This document shows positions 18,221 to 27,164 of a stretch of 47,721 bases of DNA, one piece after another. The DNA comes from an uncultured Oscillospiraceae bacterium (lineage in GTDB: Bacteria > Bacillota_A > Clostridia > Oscillospirales > Oscillospiraceae). Location of the stretch: assembly GCA_900757695.1 (NCBI GenBank), contig CAAEOU010000272.1:1-47721 (forward strand). Direction: 5' to 3'. A program made the translations under genes and the position numbers. Below the pieces are notes generated by a model. That model worked only from the letters and a program-made list of their open reading frames with translations, had not been told where the DNA came from and did not search any database. Position 1 is the stretch's first letter. Each line of letters begins with the position of its first letter.

Positions 18221-21200
18221 TTATGCCAGATCGTATAGCATGGTGATCTCCATGATGATCTTCGCAACCTGACTGCGCTGTGCGGTATGTGTGGGAGCCA
18301 GCTGGTTGTTCTGGATGCCATTGACAACGCCGTTATGAACGGCCCAGGCCATGGCGTCCTGCGCCCATGCATGTACATTTGCATAGTCGGTGAAAGACTT
18401 CCAATCCTCGCTGGATGCATCAACCTTGAGGCCCTTGAACTGCATGTAGCGATAGAGCATGGTTACCATCTGTTCGCGGGTGATCGGACGGTTGGGATAG
18501 AAGCAGCCGTCCTCGTAGCCCTTGACGATGCCGTTATCGGCAGCCCAAATGACTGCATTATAATACCATGCGCCCTGCTTGACATCCTTGAAGGACTTCT
18601 CACTGGCGGTATCGCCGGGATTCTCCATGTTATAGAGTACCTGTGCCAGCTGTGCACGGGTCAGCTCGTGGCCGGGAACAAAGGTTCTGGCCTTGGCGTC
18701 TACGCCCTGCATGAGCTTGTGCTCCGTGACGAAGTCAACGGCGGGGTGATACCATGCGCCAGCGTCTACATCGGTGTAGTACTGGCAGGTGTCGGTGCCG
18801 CAGACAACGGAAATGGTGGCCACTGCGGTCTGCGTGCCGAGAACGGCAGTAATGGTTGTGGTACCGGCTGCTACTGCGGTAACATTGCCGGTTTCGTCTA
18901 CCGTTGCTACAGCGGAGTTGCTGGAGCTCCATATTACAGTGCCAGTGGCATTCTCCGGCACGACAGTCAAAGTCAGTGCCTGGGTTTTGCCGGCGGCCAG
19001 ACGGACGGAAGGGGGATCCAGTGTCAGCTGGGTGGCGGGAACGGCGGGGATTACCTCGTCCTTTTCATCGCCGCAGACGGTGCAGACATAATGCATGGTG
19101 CCGTCTGTGGTTGCGGTGGGCTCGGTGATCACAGTGCCCTGATCCCAAGTGTGTACATGGGTCTTTGCGTTGAGGATAAACTGGCTGAAATGGGTGATCT
19201 TCAGAACCGCAACCTGACCGCCGTTTTCGGCAGTTTCAACCTTGAAGTCCTGTGCGGTGTAGTGCTGGCGGAGGCCGTCATTGCTGATGTGAATGATCTC
19301 TTCCGGCACAAAGCCCTTGGGCAGCGGCAGCTTAATGGTAATGTTCTTGCCATTGAGCATATCGTTGGTAACAGGAACGTCCTTGGAAACCTTCTTGCCA
19401 TCAATGGTAATGGTAGCAACCGGTGCGGCGGAGAAGGTCAGGGTGCCGGCGGACAGGTCGGCGCCTTCGGCAACGACCTTGGTGGTGATTTCGATTTCTA
19501 CCTGCTTGGCCTTGGTGTCTGCTTCTGTAACACCGGCAGCGTCCAGAATGTCACCGGTATCAGCGGCCTTTTCGATGCCCTCTACGGAAGCATCGTCCAG
19601 TACGGCTTCAATGGCCTTTTTGTCTGCGGAAGGAATGTCCGTGGAGACATCAGTGGACACAGTAGTAGTTGTGGAAACGCTGGGCTCGGGAGAAGGCGCA
19701 GCGGCTTTCTTGAAGGTGGCGGAAACGGTAACGTTTCCGGCAGGCATGGTGAACTTGCCATCCTTCACGGTTACAGTGGTTTTACCGGAAGTAACGGTGA
19801 TGGCGTCCAGCTCATAGCCTTCCACGGGGGTAGCGGTCACGGTGACGGTATCACCCATGGAAGCTTTTTCGGGCTTCACGGTGACCTTGCCGTTTTTGAT
19901 GTTTTTGTCAACAGAAACGGTGTAGACGGACTTCTTGAAGGTGGCGTTCAGAACCACATTTGCCTTGGGCATTGTGAAGGTATAAGCGCCGTCCTCATTT
20001 GCGGTGACCTCCTCTGCAGTTTCGCTGCCCTCCGCGGTATAGGTCAGCTTCTCCAGCTCGTAGCCGGTGTCGGGAGTCACTGTGACAGTAACAGTATCGT
20101 CCCAAGGGAATGTGGCCGCTGCGGCGATGGTGCCGTGGGCAATGCCGTCGGCAACGGTTACGGTATAGGTGAGCTTCTGGAAGGCGGCGTGAATGGTGAC
20201 GGCCTCAGCCGGCATATTCAGCGTGTAGCCATCGTCAACTGCCGCAATCGCATGGTGCTCGTCAGAGCCCTCGGTGGTGTAATAGAGCTCCTTCAGCGCA
20301 TAGCCCTCAGCGGGAGAGACGGTGACCGGAACGGCGGTGCCGACCGTGGCGGTTTCGGCCTCCACGGTGACCATGCCGTTTGTGATGCCCTCTGCCACTG
20401 CAATGCCATAGGGGATCGCCTTGAAGGTGGCGGTAACGGTGACCGCTCCTGCGGGCATGGTGAACGTGCTATCCTCATTGAGCGTGACCTTGGTCGTGCT
20501 CTTTTTCACGGAGATGGTGCTTAGCTCATAGCCGGGATCCGGGGTGACAGCAAGGGAGACAGTCTCGCCATACTGTGCCGTTGCAGGGGCGGTAACCGTG
20601 CCGTTTGTTGCCTTTATGGTGATCTTATAATCGGCCTTCTTAAAGGTGGCGGAGACGGTGACTGCTTCTGCGGGCATGGTAAAGGTCTTGCTGGTGACGG
20701 AACCGGTAACTGCGACCTCGGTGCCGCTTGCCGTCTTCACGGAGATGGTATCCAGCACATAGCCTGTGGTGGCGGTGATTCTCAGGGTCACTTTCTTCCC
20801 CTCCGGTGCGGGAGAGGTGGTGGTGATCTTACCGTTGGTGAGCGGCTCGATGGTAATGGCATTTGCCGGGGCGATACCATAATAGCCGTCTACCTTGTCG
20901 GTAACGCCGTAGCCCTCTGCAACTGCGGAAGTGGAGGGAGCGGGAGAATAATGACCGCCAGAGATTTCAAAATTGCTGGAGTTGGCTTTTCCGTATCCCC
21001 AGATGGATTTACCTCTGCTGTGCTTGACGGTAAAGGTGCCGCCGGTGATGGTAGTATGCGGCGTGGGATCGGTGTCCTTGTCCTTTGCAGTCATGAATGC
21101 GCAGGGATAGGCCCAGTTCGGTGTCGTTGCGGTATGTGTAAAGGTGCCGTCGGTAACAGTGGCGGTGCCATAGGACAACACAACACCATTGTAGGAATAA

Positions 21201-23605
21201 CTTGCTGCGTAACTACAGGTAAAGTCACCGCCGTTGATGGTCAGTGTACCGGTGGGCTCGCTCTTTACGGTGTTCATACCACCGGTGTAAGTGCCACTAT
21301 GAATGGTCAGGATCCCCCAGTTGTCGATCATGGAGGAGCCATCGTTTCCGGCGGTGGCAGTTACATCGGTAAGCTCAATGGAACCGGTGGGATCGGCCTC
21401 GGTGCCGCACTGGATGTTATAGTAGCTTGCGCCGCCCACAATGGAGCCGTTCTGTACGGAAACCACGGCGTTGCTGCCAACGAACAGGGTAGCCTTGCCG
21501 ATGCCGGTGTTGGTCAGGGTCTTGCCGCCCAGATCCAGAGTCAGCTTTTTGCCGGAGATCGTGATATCCTCAGTGGTATCGGCCACCAGCATTACGGTAT
21601 CGTCATCCTGAGCGGCTGCGATAGCCTTTGCCAGAGAGGTGTACTTGCGTTCACCAATGGTTGCCACGGCATCCTTCATGGATACGGTGTAACCGTCATC
21701 CCCTTGGACGGCCTGATAATCGTCTTCCAGATAGTCGCCGGGGTCGGTGGTAAAGGTACCGCCGGTGATGGTGGTGCTGACCTTGCCGGAGTTTGCGCCG
21801 TAGGCGGAATTCGTTACGCCGATGTCGTCAAGAGAAAGCACCTGATAAGACTTCCGGGTATCGGAGATGCTGGTCAGCTTGGCATCGCCGGAAATGGAGA
21901 TGTTCTCCTCCTGAGCGACCTTGCCGAGGTCATAGATGGCAATGGCGCTGCCCTGATCGTTCAGGCAGTTGAAGGTACCGCCGGTGATGTTCAGATTCAG
22001 GGAGTTGCCATAGGTGGCATTTTCGGAGGTGTAGGTACCGCCGAAGACGTACAGCGCATCGGGGAGCCATGCGTTTCCGGAGTAGCCATAGTACTCAGAG
22101 GGAGAGTCGATGTTCTCGGTGATGGAGTTAATGGTACCGCCGGAGATATTGACCTGTCCCATACGGAGGGAAATACCGCCGTCCAATGTGCCGTTAGTGA
22201 TGGTCAGATTTACCTGACCGGGCATGTAGATGGCAGGCCCCTGTGCTGCGGTAATGGTACCGCCGTGAACCTCAAAGTTCATATCACCGGTGGTGTTGTT
22301 GCCAGACAGTGCAGCATCCTTGGAAGAGATGGAGCCGCCGTTTACCACTGCGGTGCCGTTATCCTTCGCATAAATACCGTAGTCATCGGTGGAAATGACA
22401 GCGCCGCTTTCCAGCGTGAATTTTGCACCGCTGCCGTTGACACGAATGGGGGTATTCGTGCAGGTGATGGTTCCGCTTTCACCGGAATCCGTTACGGTGA
22501 ACTGGCCCAGAACCTCAATGCCGCAGTCGCTGGGAACGGTCATTGTGCGGCCATTCAGATCCAGCGTGATGTCCTTCCCTTCGGGGATGGTGACATCCTC
22601 AGAAATATCGGTCAGCAGGGTGATGGTATCGCCAGTTGCGGCGGCATCAACAGCAGCTGATAGTGTTTTGTACCCGGAGGAGCCATTCTGGGCGACAATG
22701 TCAGAACCAAAAACGGGAGTGCCATCAATGGTCAGGGTGCCGGTATCACCGGGAACAAAGCGGCCATAAAGGGTATTGGCTGGGACTTCCTTGCCAGTTT
22801 GTGCCAGTGTGTTGCCGGATTCCGTGATTTCGTCCATGGCCAGCTCGCCTACGTTGGCGGTTCCCACAACGATGCCGACACGCCAGCCACCATCATCGGT
22901 AGAAGTCAGCGTATTGCCGATTACGGTGCAGTTACGGATGGTGTGGTAGGTTGCGGGATTTGCACCGGCATGTCCAATGAGACCGCCAACAGAACCGTTG
23001 CTGGTGATCTCACAGTTTTCCACCGAACAGTTGTCGATGGTGATCTGCGTGTTAACGGGGCCATCGTTCTGGTTATTGTATCCAGATGTCCAGCCGATGA
23101 GACCGCCGACACGGGGACCGCCAGTACAGGTGATGGTGCTGTTGGTCAGGTGGCAGTCCGTCAGGGAAACCACATCCATGGAATCCACAGAGCCGATGAA
23201 GGCACCGACACCGGTAGAAGAGGTGGAGTCATTGATCGTGACGTTGTCCAGCGTCAGCTGATCAACGACCAGCCCAGAGCCGCCGGCAAATCCGCCGGAG
23301 AACAGCGGCGCATCCAAGCCGGAAATGGTATGACCGTTTCCGTGGATGGTAATGGTGTCAGCGCCGTGGTAGCCGTCAATATTGACGGCGGACCAGCTTT
23401 CACTCTCAGCCAGCGTAATGTTATTTTGAATGTTTATGGTCGTATCCCCGGAGCCTGCGGCGGCTGCCGCCTCCAGGGCATTTTTCAGGTCTGCAAAGGT
23501 GGTGACATCCACAGATCCGGAAGTGTCATCCTCGGCAAACGCTGTGGGCATCATGCCAAGTACCATGCACAGTACCAGCATCATGCTCAGTATTCGTTTT
23601 TTCAT
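18221..23605 (-). CDS. Secreted beta-helix / repeat protein with Ig-like and three SLH domains (1794 aa)
   Basis: Surface protein. Residues 1-24 are a signal peptide almost identical in its first eight residues to the giant protein's (MKKRILSM). Residues about 30-900 are a right-handed beta-helix: T-F-A-D-L-K-N-A-L-like starts, G-N-G-H-T-I-S-G, and many G-G-T-x-x turns. Residues about 913-1305 hold five MPA-type repeats ending in F-T-M-P-A-x-x-V-T-V-x-A-T-F. Then come an unclassified acidic region (about 1310-1480), a short C-x-x-C module (VCTVCGDE) near 1510, a Big_2 Ig-like domain (about 1522-1600) and three SLH domains (about 1605-1794) with LTRAQ and ITREQ motifs. The start at 23605 is set by AAAGGAGG and the signal peptide; the longer frame upstream is non-coding leader. 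The gene is monocistronic. Confidence 0.93.
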   Translation of the reverse strand: MKKRILSMMLVLCMVLGMMPTAFAEDDTSGSVDVTTFADLKNALEAAAAAGSGDTTINIQNNITLAESESWSAVNIDGYHGADTITIHGNGHTISGLDAPLFSGGFAGGSGLVVDQLTLDNVTINDSTSSTGVGAFIGSVDSMDVVSLTDCHLTNSTITCTGGPRVGGLIGWTSGYNNQNDGPVNTQITIDNCSVENCEITSNGSVGGLIGHAGANPATYHTIRNCTVIGNTLTSTDDGGWRVGIVVGTANVGELAMDEITESGNTLAQTGKEVPANTLYGRFVPGDTGTLTIDGTPVFGSDIVAQNGSSGYKTLSAAVDAAATGDTITLLTDISEDVTIPEGKDITLDLNGRTMTVPSDCGIEVLGQFTVTDSGESGTITCTNTPIRVNGSGAKFTLESGAVISTDDYGIYAKDNGTAVVNGGSISSKDAALSGNNTTGDMNFEVHGGTITAAQGPAIYMPGQVNLTITNGTLDGGISLRMGQVNISGGTINSITENIDSPSEYYGYSGNAWLPDALYVFGGTYTSENATYGNSLNLNITGGTFNCLNDQGSAIAIYDLGKVAQEENISISGDAKLTSISDTRKSYQVLSLDDIGVTNSAYGANSGKVSTTITGGTFTTDPGDYLEDDYQAVQGDDGYTVSMKDAVATIGERKYTSLAKAIAAAQDDDTVMLVADTTEDITISGKKLTLDLGGKTLTNTGIGKATLFVGSNAVVSVQNGSIVGGASYYNIQCGTEADPTGSIELTDVTATAGNDGSSMIDNWGILTIHSGTYTGGMNTVKSEPTGTLTINGGDFTCSYAASYSYNGVVLSYGTATVTDGTFTHTATTPNWAYPCAFMTAKDKDTDPTPHTTITGGTFTVKHSRGKSIWGYGKANSSNFEISGGHYSPAPSTSAVAEGYGVTDKVDGYYGIAPANAITIEPLTNGKITTTSPAPEGKKVTLRITATTGYVLDTISVKTASGTEVAVTGSVTSKTFTMPAEAVTVSATFKKADYKITIKATNGTVTAPATAQYGETVSLAVTPDPGYELSTISVKKSTTKVTLNEDSTFTMPAGAVTVTATFKAIPYGIAVAEGITNGMVTVEAETATVGTAVPVTVSPAEGYALKELYYTTEGSDEHHAIAAVDDGYTLNMPAEAVTIHAAFQKLTYTVTVADGIAHGTIAAAATFPWDDTVTVTVTPDTGYELEKLTYTAEGSETAEEVTANEDGAYTFTMPKANVVLNATFKKSVYTVSVDKNIKNGKVTVKPEKASMGDTVTVTATPVEGYELDAITVTSGKTTVTVKDGKFTMPAGNVTVSATFKKAAAPSPEPSVSTTTTVSTDVSTDIPSADKKAIEAVLDDASVEGIEKAADTGDILDAAGVTEADTKAKQVEIEITTKVVAEGADLSAGTLTFSAAPVATITIDGKKVSKDVPVTNDMLNGKNITIKLPLPKGFVPEEIIHISNDGLRQHYTAQDFKVETAENGGQVAVLKITHFSQFILNAKTHVHTWDQGTVITEPTATTDGTMHYVCTVCGDEKDEVIPAVPATQLTLDPPSVRLAAGKTQALTLTVVPENATGTVIWSSSNSAVATVDETGNVTAVAAGTTTITAVLGTQTAVATISVVCGTDTCQYYTDVDAGAWYHPAVDFVTEHKLMQGVDAKARTFVPGHELTRAQLAQVLYNMENPGDTASEKSFKDVKQGAWYYNAVIWAADNGIVKGYEDGCFYPNRPITREQMVTMLYRYMQFKGLKVDASSEDWKSFTDYANVHAWAQDAMAWAVHNGVVNGIQNNQLAPTHTAQRSQVAKIIMEITMLYDLA
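19690..20865 (-). repeat. Five MPA-type repeats in the third SLH protein
   Basis: Five modules of about 70-80 codons end in F-T-M-P-A-[EG]-x-V-T-V-[ST]-A-T-F-K or close variants. They share the class found in the giant SLH protein, so the two genes are related by domain shuffling. Confidence 0.75.
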
Positions 23606-23737
23606 AGCATGTTCCTCCTTTGTTTTCTCGGCGGTGCATAACGCCGGAGTTGTAGGGAGCTGCTGAACCGGAAGACGCAGGGGGAATCTGCATGGTGCAT
23701 TCCGGCTGGGCAGATCGCAATACAATCATCACAAAGT

Positions 23738-23766
23738 ATGATATCACTATGGTTTCGACATGTCAA
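23738..23766 (-). promoter_or_regulatory. Sigma-A promoter of the third SLH gene
   Basis: On the minus strand TTGACA (23761-23766) and TATCAT (23738-23743) are 17 bp apart. The leader to the ATG at 23605 is about 125 nt, similar in length to that of the giant SLH gene. Confidence 0.75.
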
Positions 23767-23975
23767 TATTTCTGGAATACTTCTAAAAAATAGGCGATTA
23801 TTTGTAATTTTTCTATAGCATCATGTAGAACGAATGGGAAAAAGCGAGAAAAGCAGCGCTGCTAAAAATTTCATGCGGGGAAACACCGGGGATTCAAAAT
23901 ACGGAGCGGAAGCTTTGGTAACCGTGTGCGTTGTAAAGCTGCCGGAATGATTTTCGTATGTTCGGAAATTGCGGG

Positions 23976-24005
23976 TTGACAGCGGGAAGACAGGTATAAT
24001 ATAAT
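23976..24005 (+). promoter_or_regulatory. Promoter of the Rrf2 regulator
   Basis: TTGACA (23976-23981) and TATAAT (24000-24005) are 18 bp apart. A palindrome AGCGGCATGCCGCT lies in the leader at 24037-24050 and could be an autoregulatory site or a hairpin. Nothing coding is seen in 23767-23975. Confidence 0.65.
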
Positions 24006-24066
24006 ATTTCATATCGGATATATAGGCAATAATAAGAGCGGCATGCCGCTTTGAAGGAGCATAGAT

Positions 24067-24510
24067 ATGAGAATTTCAGCAAAAGCCCGGTATGGGCTGG
24101 CGGCCATGGTCTATTTTGCCATGCGGTATCCCACCCAGACCAAATTTACGGTGCTGGAGGTTTCGGAGGCACTGAAAATATCCAAAATCTATTTGGAACA
24201 GGTATTTACCCGCTTAAAAATGGATGGCGTGGTGCAGGCCACCAAGGGCCCCCAGGGGGGATATTCCCTGACCCGGGATCCGGCGGAGATCACGGCCTAT
24301 GAGGTGCTGGTGGCCACGGAGACCAGCCTCTTTGATGCTACCCCGGAAACGGTGGGACAGCAGGCTCCACATTTGGAGCAGGTGATGATGGAGGACGTAT
24401 ATCAGGTGCTGGATCAGCAGGTGAAGGATACGCTCTCGGAGATCACGCTGGGGCAGCTGGCGCAAAAGGCCATTGAAAAGGGAACAACGGGATATATGTA
24501 TTACCTGTAA
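24067..24510 (+). CDS. Rrf2-family transcriptional regulator (147 aa)
   Basis: DNA-binding regulator with an N-terminal winged helix: MRISAKARYGLAAM at the start, then a recognition region K-I-S-K-I-Y-L-E-Q-V-F-x-R-L and wing G-P-Q-G-G-Y-S-L (residues about 1-65). A dimerisation helix follows (about 95-130). The protein has no cysteine at all, so it cannot carry an IscR- or NsrR-type Fe-S cluster; a CymR-like or unknown ligand mode is more likely. The start at 24067 follows AAGGAG. It has its own promoter and ends at a hairpin shared with the convergent glycosyltransferase. Its targets are unknown; a palindrome in its own leader suggests autoregulation. Confidence 0.88.
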   Translation: MRISAKARYGLAAMVYFAMRYPTQTKFTVLEVSEALKISKIYLEQVFTRLKMDGVVQATKGPQGGYSLTRDPAEITAYEVLVATETSLFDATPETVGQQAPHLEQVMMEDVYQVLDQQVKDTLSEITLGQLAQKAIEKGTTGYMYYL

Positions 24511-24512
24511 AG

Positions 24513-24546
24513 AAAGTGGAACGCCTTTTTAAGACGTTCCACTTTT
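24513..24546. terminator. Bidirectional terminator between Rrf2 and GT2
   Basis: AAAGTGGAACG (24513-24523) pairs with CGTTCCACTTT (24535-24545), with T-rich flanks on both strands. It lies only 2 nt past each stop codon region. Confidence 0.75.
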
Positions 24547-24547
24547 G

Positions 24548-25519
24548 CTATATTCGGTCTTTCAGGACAAACAACAGCCGGATCAGCCGGTAGTGCCGCC
24601 CCTCCAGCAGCCGGAAGGCCAGCATTTTGCCATGGGGAAGCTGGGAAAGCAGCGGGTTTTTTCGGTAATCGGGGAAGTTTTGCTGAAGATAAGTGCGGAA
24701 CTCCTTCAGCAGAGGATGGGTGGGATCACTGCGGAGCACCCGGACTGAGGCGGCGATATACAGATGGTCGATACAGAGCCGTTCCAGCTGCGGGCGGTAT
24801 GCTGTAAATAGACCGGCATTGCGGTACCAGCCCAGAAGGTCATCGAAGGCATCGATGATCTCGTGGTTTCTCTGGACGTTGGCATTCCGGGTGATGGAGC
24901 CTTCCCGCTGGACGTAGTGATACCACACATCCGGCAGGGACACAACGGAGTCTGCTACCGCAAACAGCTTCATGGTGGTGCGGATATCCTCAAACCAGAC
25001 CCGGGCGGGGAACCGGATGCCGGAGGACAGGAACAGCTGCCGCCGTACGGCACGGCACCATGCATTCGGTAAGGTCAGCAGCAGTTGGGGATGGTCCGCC
25101 AGTGTCAGCGGAGTGTGATAGGGAAGCTGATCCCGAAAAGCAGTGAGATCCTGATGCCCATCGTTGGTGATAAAGCCGAAGGAGTAGATATCGGCAGGGC
25201 ATCGGTCAATCTCAGCCGAAAGACCGGAAAGGGCATCCGGAGAGAGAAAGTCATCGCTGTCGAGGAATACCAGATAGTCCCCCCGGGCCGTGGCGATGCC
25301 GGTGTTTCGGGCGGCACCCAGACCGCCGTTTTCCTGATGCACCACATGACAGCCGGTTTTGGCGGCAAGCCGGTCGCAGAGGGCGCCGCTATGGTCCGTA
25401 GAGCCGTCGTCCACCAAAATCAATTCGTAATCCGAATAGGTCTGGGCAATCACAGAGTCCACACAGGTTTTTAGGTATGCCTCTACATTATATACCGGGA
25501 CGATCACAGAAAATCTCAT
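24548..25519 (-). CDS. Family 2 glycosyltransferase (323 aa)
   Basis: GT-A-fold glycosyltransferase acting at the cytosolic face of the membrane on a lipid-linked glycan (family knowledge). The N-terminus is SVIVPVYNVEAYL, the nucleotide-sugar motif VDDGSTD is at about 36-42, and the metal-binding D-x-D is in FLDSDDF at about 88-94. The donor and acceptor are not readable from sequence. Its start overlaps the stop of the upstream polymerase-like gene by 4 nt (ATGA), so the two are co-translated. It belongs to the cell-wall polysaccharide cluster. Confidence 0.9.
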   Translation of the reverse strand: MRFSVIVPVYNVEAYLKTCVDSVIAQTYSDYELILVDDGSTDHSGALCDRLAAKTGCHVVHQENGGLGAARNTGIATARGDYLVFLDSDDFLSPDALSGLSAEIDRCPADIYSFGFITNDGHQDLTAFRDQLPYHTPLTLADHPQLLLTLPNAWCRAVRRQLFLSSGIRFPARVWFEDIRTTMKLFAVADSVVSLPDVWYHYVQREGSITRNANVQRNHEIIDAFDDLLGWYRNAGLFTAYRPQLERLCIDHLYIAASVRVLRSDPTHPLLKEFRTYLQQNFPDYRKNPLLSQLPHGKMLAFRLLEGRHYRLIRLLFVLKDRI

Positions 25520-26991
25520 GCAACAGACTCCTCTGCTTTGGGATAGACCTTGATCTTTGTCAGATAATATACCAGCGCCAGCAGCATGGAGAGATAGAAG
25601 GAGGCGTTGGGCCGCCGCAGAACACCGGCGGTGCAGAATGCGTAGATCAGAATGATCCCCAGTGATAATCCAATGGCACCGGCCAGAGGGGTAAAATACA
25701 TTTTGGGATTCCGGATCATTGCCCGGAGGATCAGAAGCAGGAAGTAGCCGATAAAGCCCAGCAGCAGCGCAAGACCAACCACACCATAGAGGAAGTAAAT
25801 GCCGTAAAAATCATTCTCAACATCGTATACCTTGTCCTTGTGGGTCATACGGCCAAGCTCCATGCCGAAAATTTTGGCGGTGACGGGAAGCTCCTCCTGA
25901 AGCATTTCGCAGAAGTAGATCTTCTGACGGCGCACGGCCGTGATCTCCTGTACGCTGGAGGAGTAGTTATACTTCTTCATAACAGCCTGTACGCCGAAAC
26001 GGTCCACAATGTTGGAAGCGCACCATTCATAAACCGGGGTCAGACGCAGAATTTTTGCCTCCTCGCTTTCCGGAGCGGGGGCGGTGTTGGGGGAGGCGGC
26101 TTCCTCTTTTTGCAGGGATTCCTCAGCACGCTGGATCTTGATTTCGGCCCAGCTCTGCTTTTCGGACATGGCGTTGTTGTAAATGTGCTGATTCTGGTAC
26201 ATGGGAGAGACCTTGTAGCCTGCAACACAGAGGGCGGTACAGAGCAGCACCATGACGGTCTTTTTCCAGTCAAAACGATGGCACAGGGCCAGAATAACCG
26301 GAAGGACCACAGCGGTGCCCAGCAGGGTGGCAAAGGCCAGACGGGTGCCGATGAAATAGAGCGGGACCAGACATAGAACCGAGGCCAGCAGCATCAGAGG
26401 ATACTGCCGCTTTCCGGAATAGAGAAAGGCCAGCATCAGCACCACCGGCGCAGAAACGCTCAATATGGCGGACTGGGAGTTGGAGGTAGAAAACCAGCCC
26501 AGAACGCCCAGCTGATTGACCACATAGGTGTGTGGATCTGTTCCCGTGAGGCTGCTGAGCAGCATCACCAGAGCGCAGATGCAGAGATTAACGCAGAATC
26601 CGGCCATGACGGCGCGGAATACCGTCTCGCCCTGCTGAAAAAATGTAATAAAGGAGAGGGTGCAGACGACGATTTGCACCACACGGATATAGTTGGTGAA
26701 ATCGGCAAAGGGATCCTGATAACCCGCTTGCAGGCAGCATAGAACATGGGCGGCCCAAAAGAGGCAGCAAATTCCTGCGGCGATCAGATAGACCCTTTTC
26801 CGCCGGCTGAGGCAGAAGCCTGCCAGTGCCGTAATGGCCAGAAGCCCCATGCGCAGGGCCAAGGTGAAAAGATTGCCATGGCCGGACAGGGCCCAGAAGT
26901 AGGAGACAACGTCCAGCACCGGCTGAAGCAGCATGATGATAAAAAGAAATGCCGGAATTCGGCGGCCGGAGGGATAAGTAAAACTTGACAT
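25516..26991 (-). CDS. O-antigen polymerase/ligase-like membrane protein (491 aa)
   Basis: Polytopic membrane protein with about 11-12 hydrophobic segments and one long hydrophilic loop at about 265-405 on the outside face. The loop is Glu/Ala/Pro-rich in its first half (EESLQKEEAASPNTAPAPES), and its second half precedes a conserved-looking D-V-E-N-D-F-Y-G-I-Y-F-L-Y-G-V-V-G segment, a pattern typical of Wzy/WaaL-type proteins before the last helices. It probably polymerises or transfers a lipid-linked glycan. It has a strong promoter at 27048-27077 and is coupled to the GT2 gene. Confidence 0.8.
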   Translation of the reverse strand: MSSFTYPSGRRIPAFLFIIMLLQPVLDVVSYFWALSGHGNLFTLALRMGLLAITALAGFCLSRRKRVYLIAAGICCLFWAAHVLCCLQAGYQDPFADFTNYIRVVQIVVCTLSFITFFQQGETVFRAVMAGFCVNLCICALVMLLSSLTGTDPHTYVVNQLGVLGWFSTSNSQSAILSVSAPVVLMLAFLYSGKRQYPLMLLASVLCLVPLYFIGTRLAFATLLGTAVVLPVILALCHRFDWKKTVMVLLCTALCVAGYKVSPMYQNQHIYNNAMSEKQSWAEIKIQRAEESLQKEEAASPNTAPAPESEEAKILRLTPVYEWCASNIVDRFGVQAVMKKYNYSSSVQEITAVRRQKIYFCEMLQEELPVTAKIFGMELGRMTHKDKVYDVENDFYGIYFLYGVVGLALLLGFIGYFLLLILRAMIRNPKMYFTPLAGAIGLSLGIILIYAFCTAGVLRRPNASFYLSMLLALVYYLTKIKVYPKAEESVA

Positions 26992-27047
26992 ATAATGAAA
27001 TACCTCTCATTATCTGGCATAAAAGTGGATAAAATTCAAGCTGACTT

Positions 27048-27077
27048 ATTATAGCATGGGGCTTACAGGAAAGTCAA
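27048..27077 (-). promoter_or_regulatory. Promoter of the polymerase-GT2 operon
   Basis: On the minus strand TTGACT (27072-27077) and TATAAT (27048-27053) are 18 bp apart, with TG one base upstream of the -10 (extended -10). Confidence 0.75.
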
Positions 27078-27099
27078 TGTAAATGGAGCGCCGGTCGTT

Positions 27100-27128
27100 T
27101 TGACTTTATACAGGGGCTATGATACAAT
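27100..27128 (+). promoter_or_regulatory. Promoter of the polymerase/GT4-CsaB operon
   Basis: TTGACT (27100-27105) and TACAAT (27123-27128) are 17 bp apart. It is back-to-back with the minus-strand promoter 23 bp away, so both arms of the polysaccharide cluster could be co-regulated from this spot. Confidence 0.7.
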
Positions 27129-27164
27129 ATAATATCTGACTGATACCCGAATGGGGGATGCGAT

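Noticed and set aside
18287..22660. Long plus-strand open frames (745 and 569 codons) opposite the third SLH gene
   Set aside because: Antisense shadows of Gly/Thr-rich repeat coding sequence, low-complexity in translation and without start signals.
24067..24510. IscR or NsrR as the identity of the Rrf2 regulator
   Set aside because: The three cluster-binding cysteines are absent; the protein has no cysteine.
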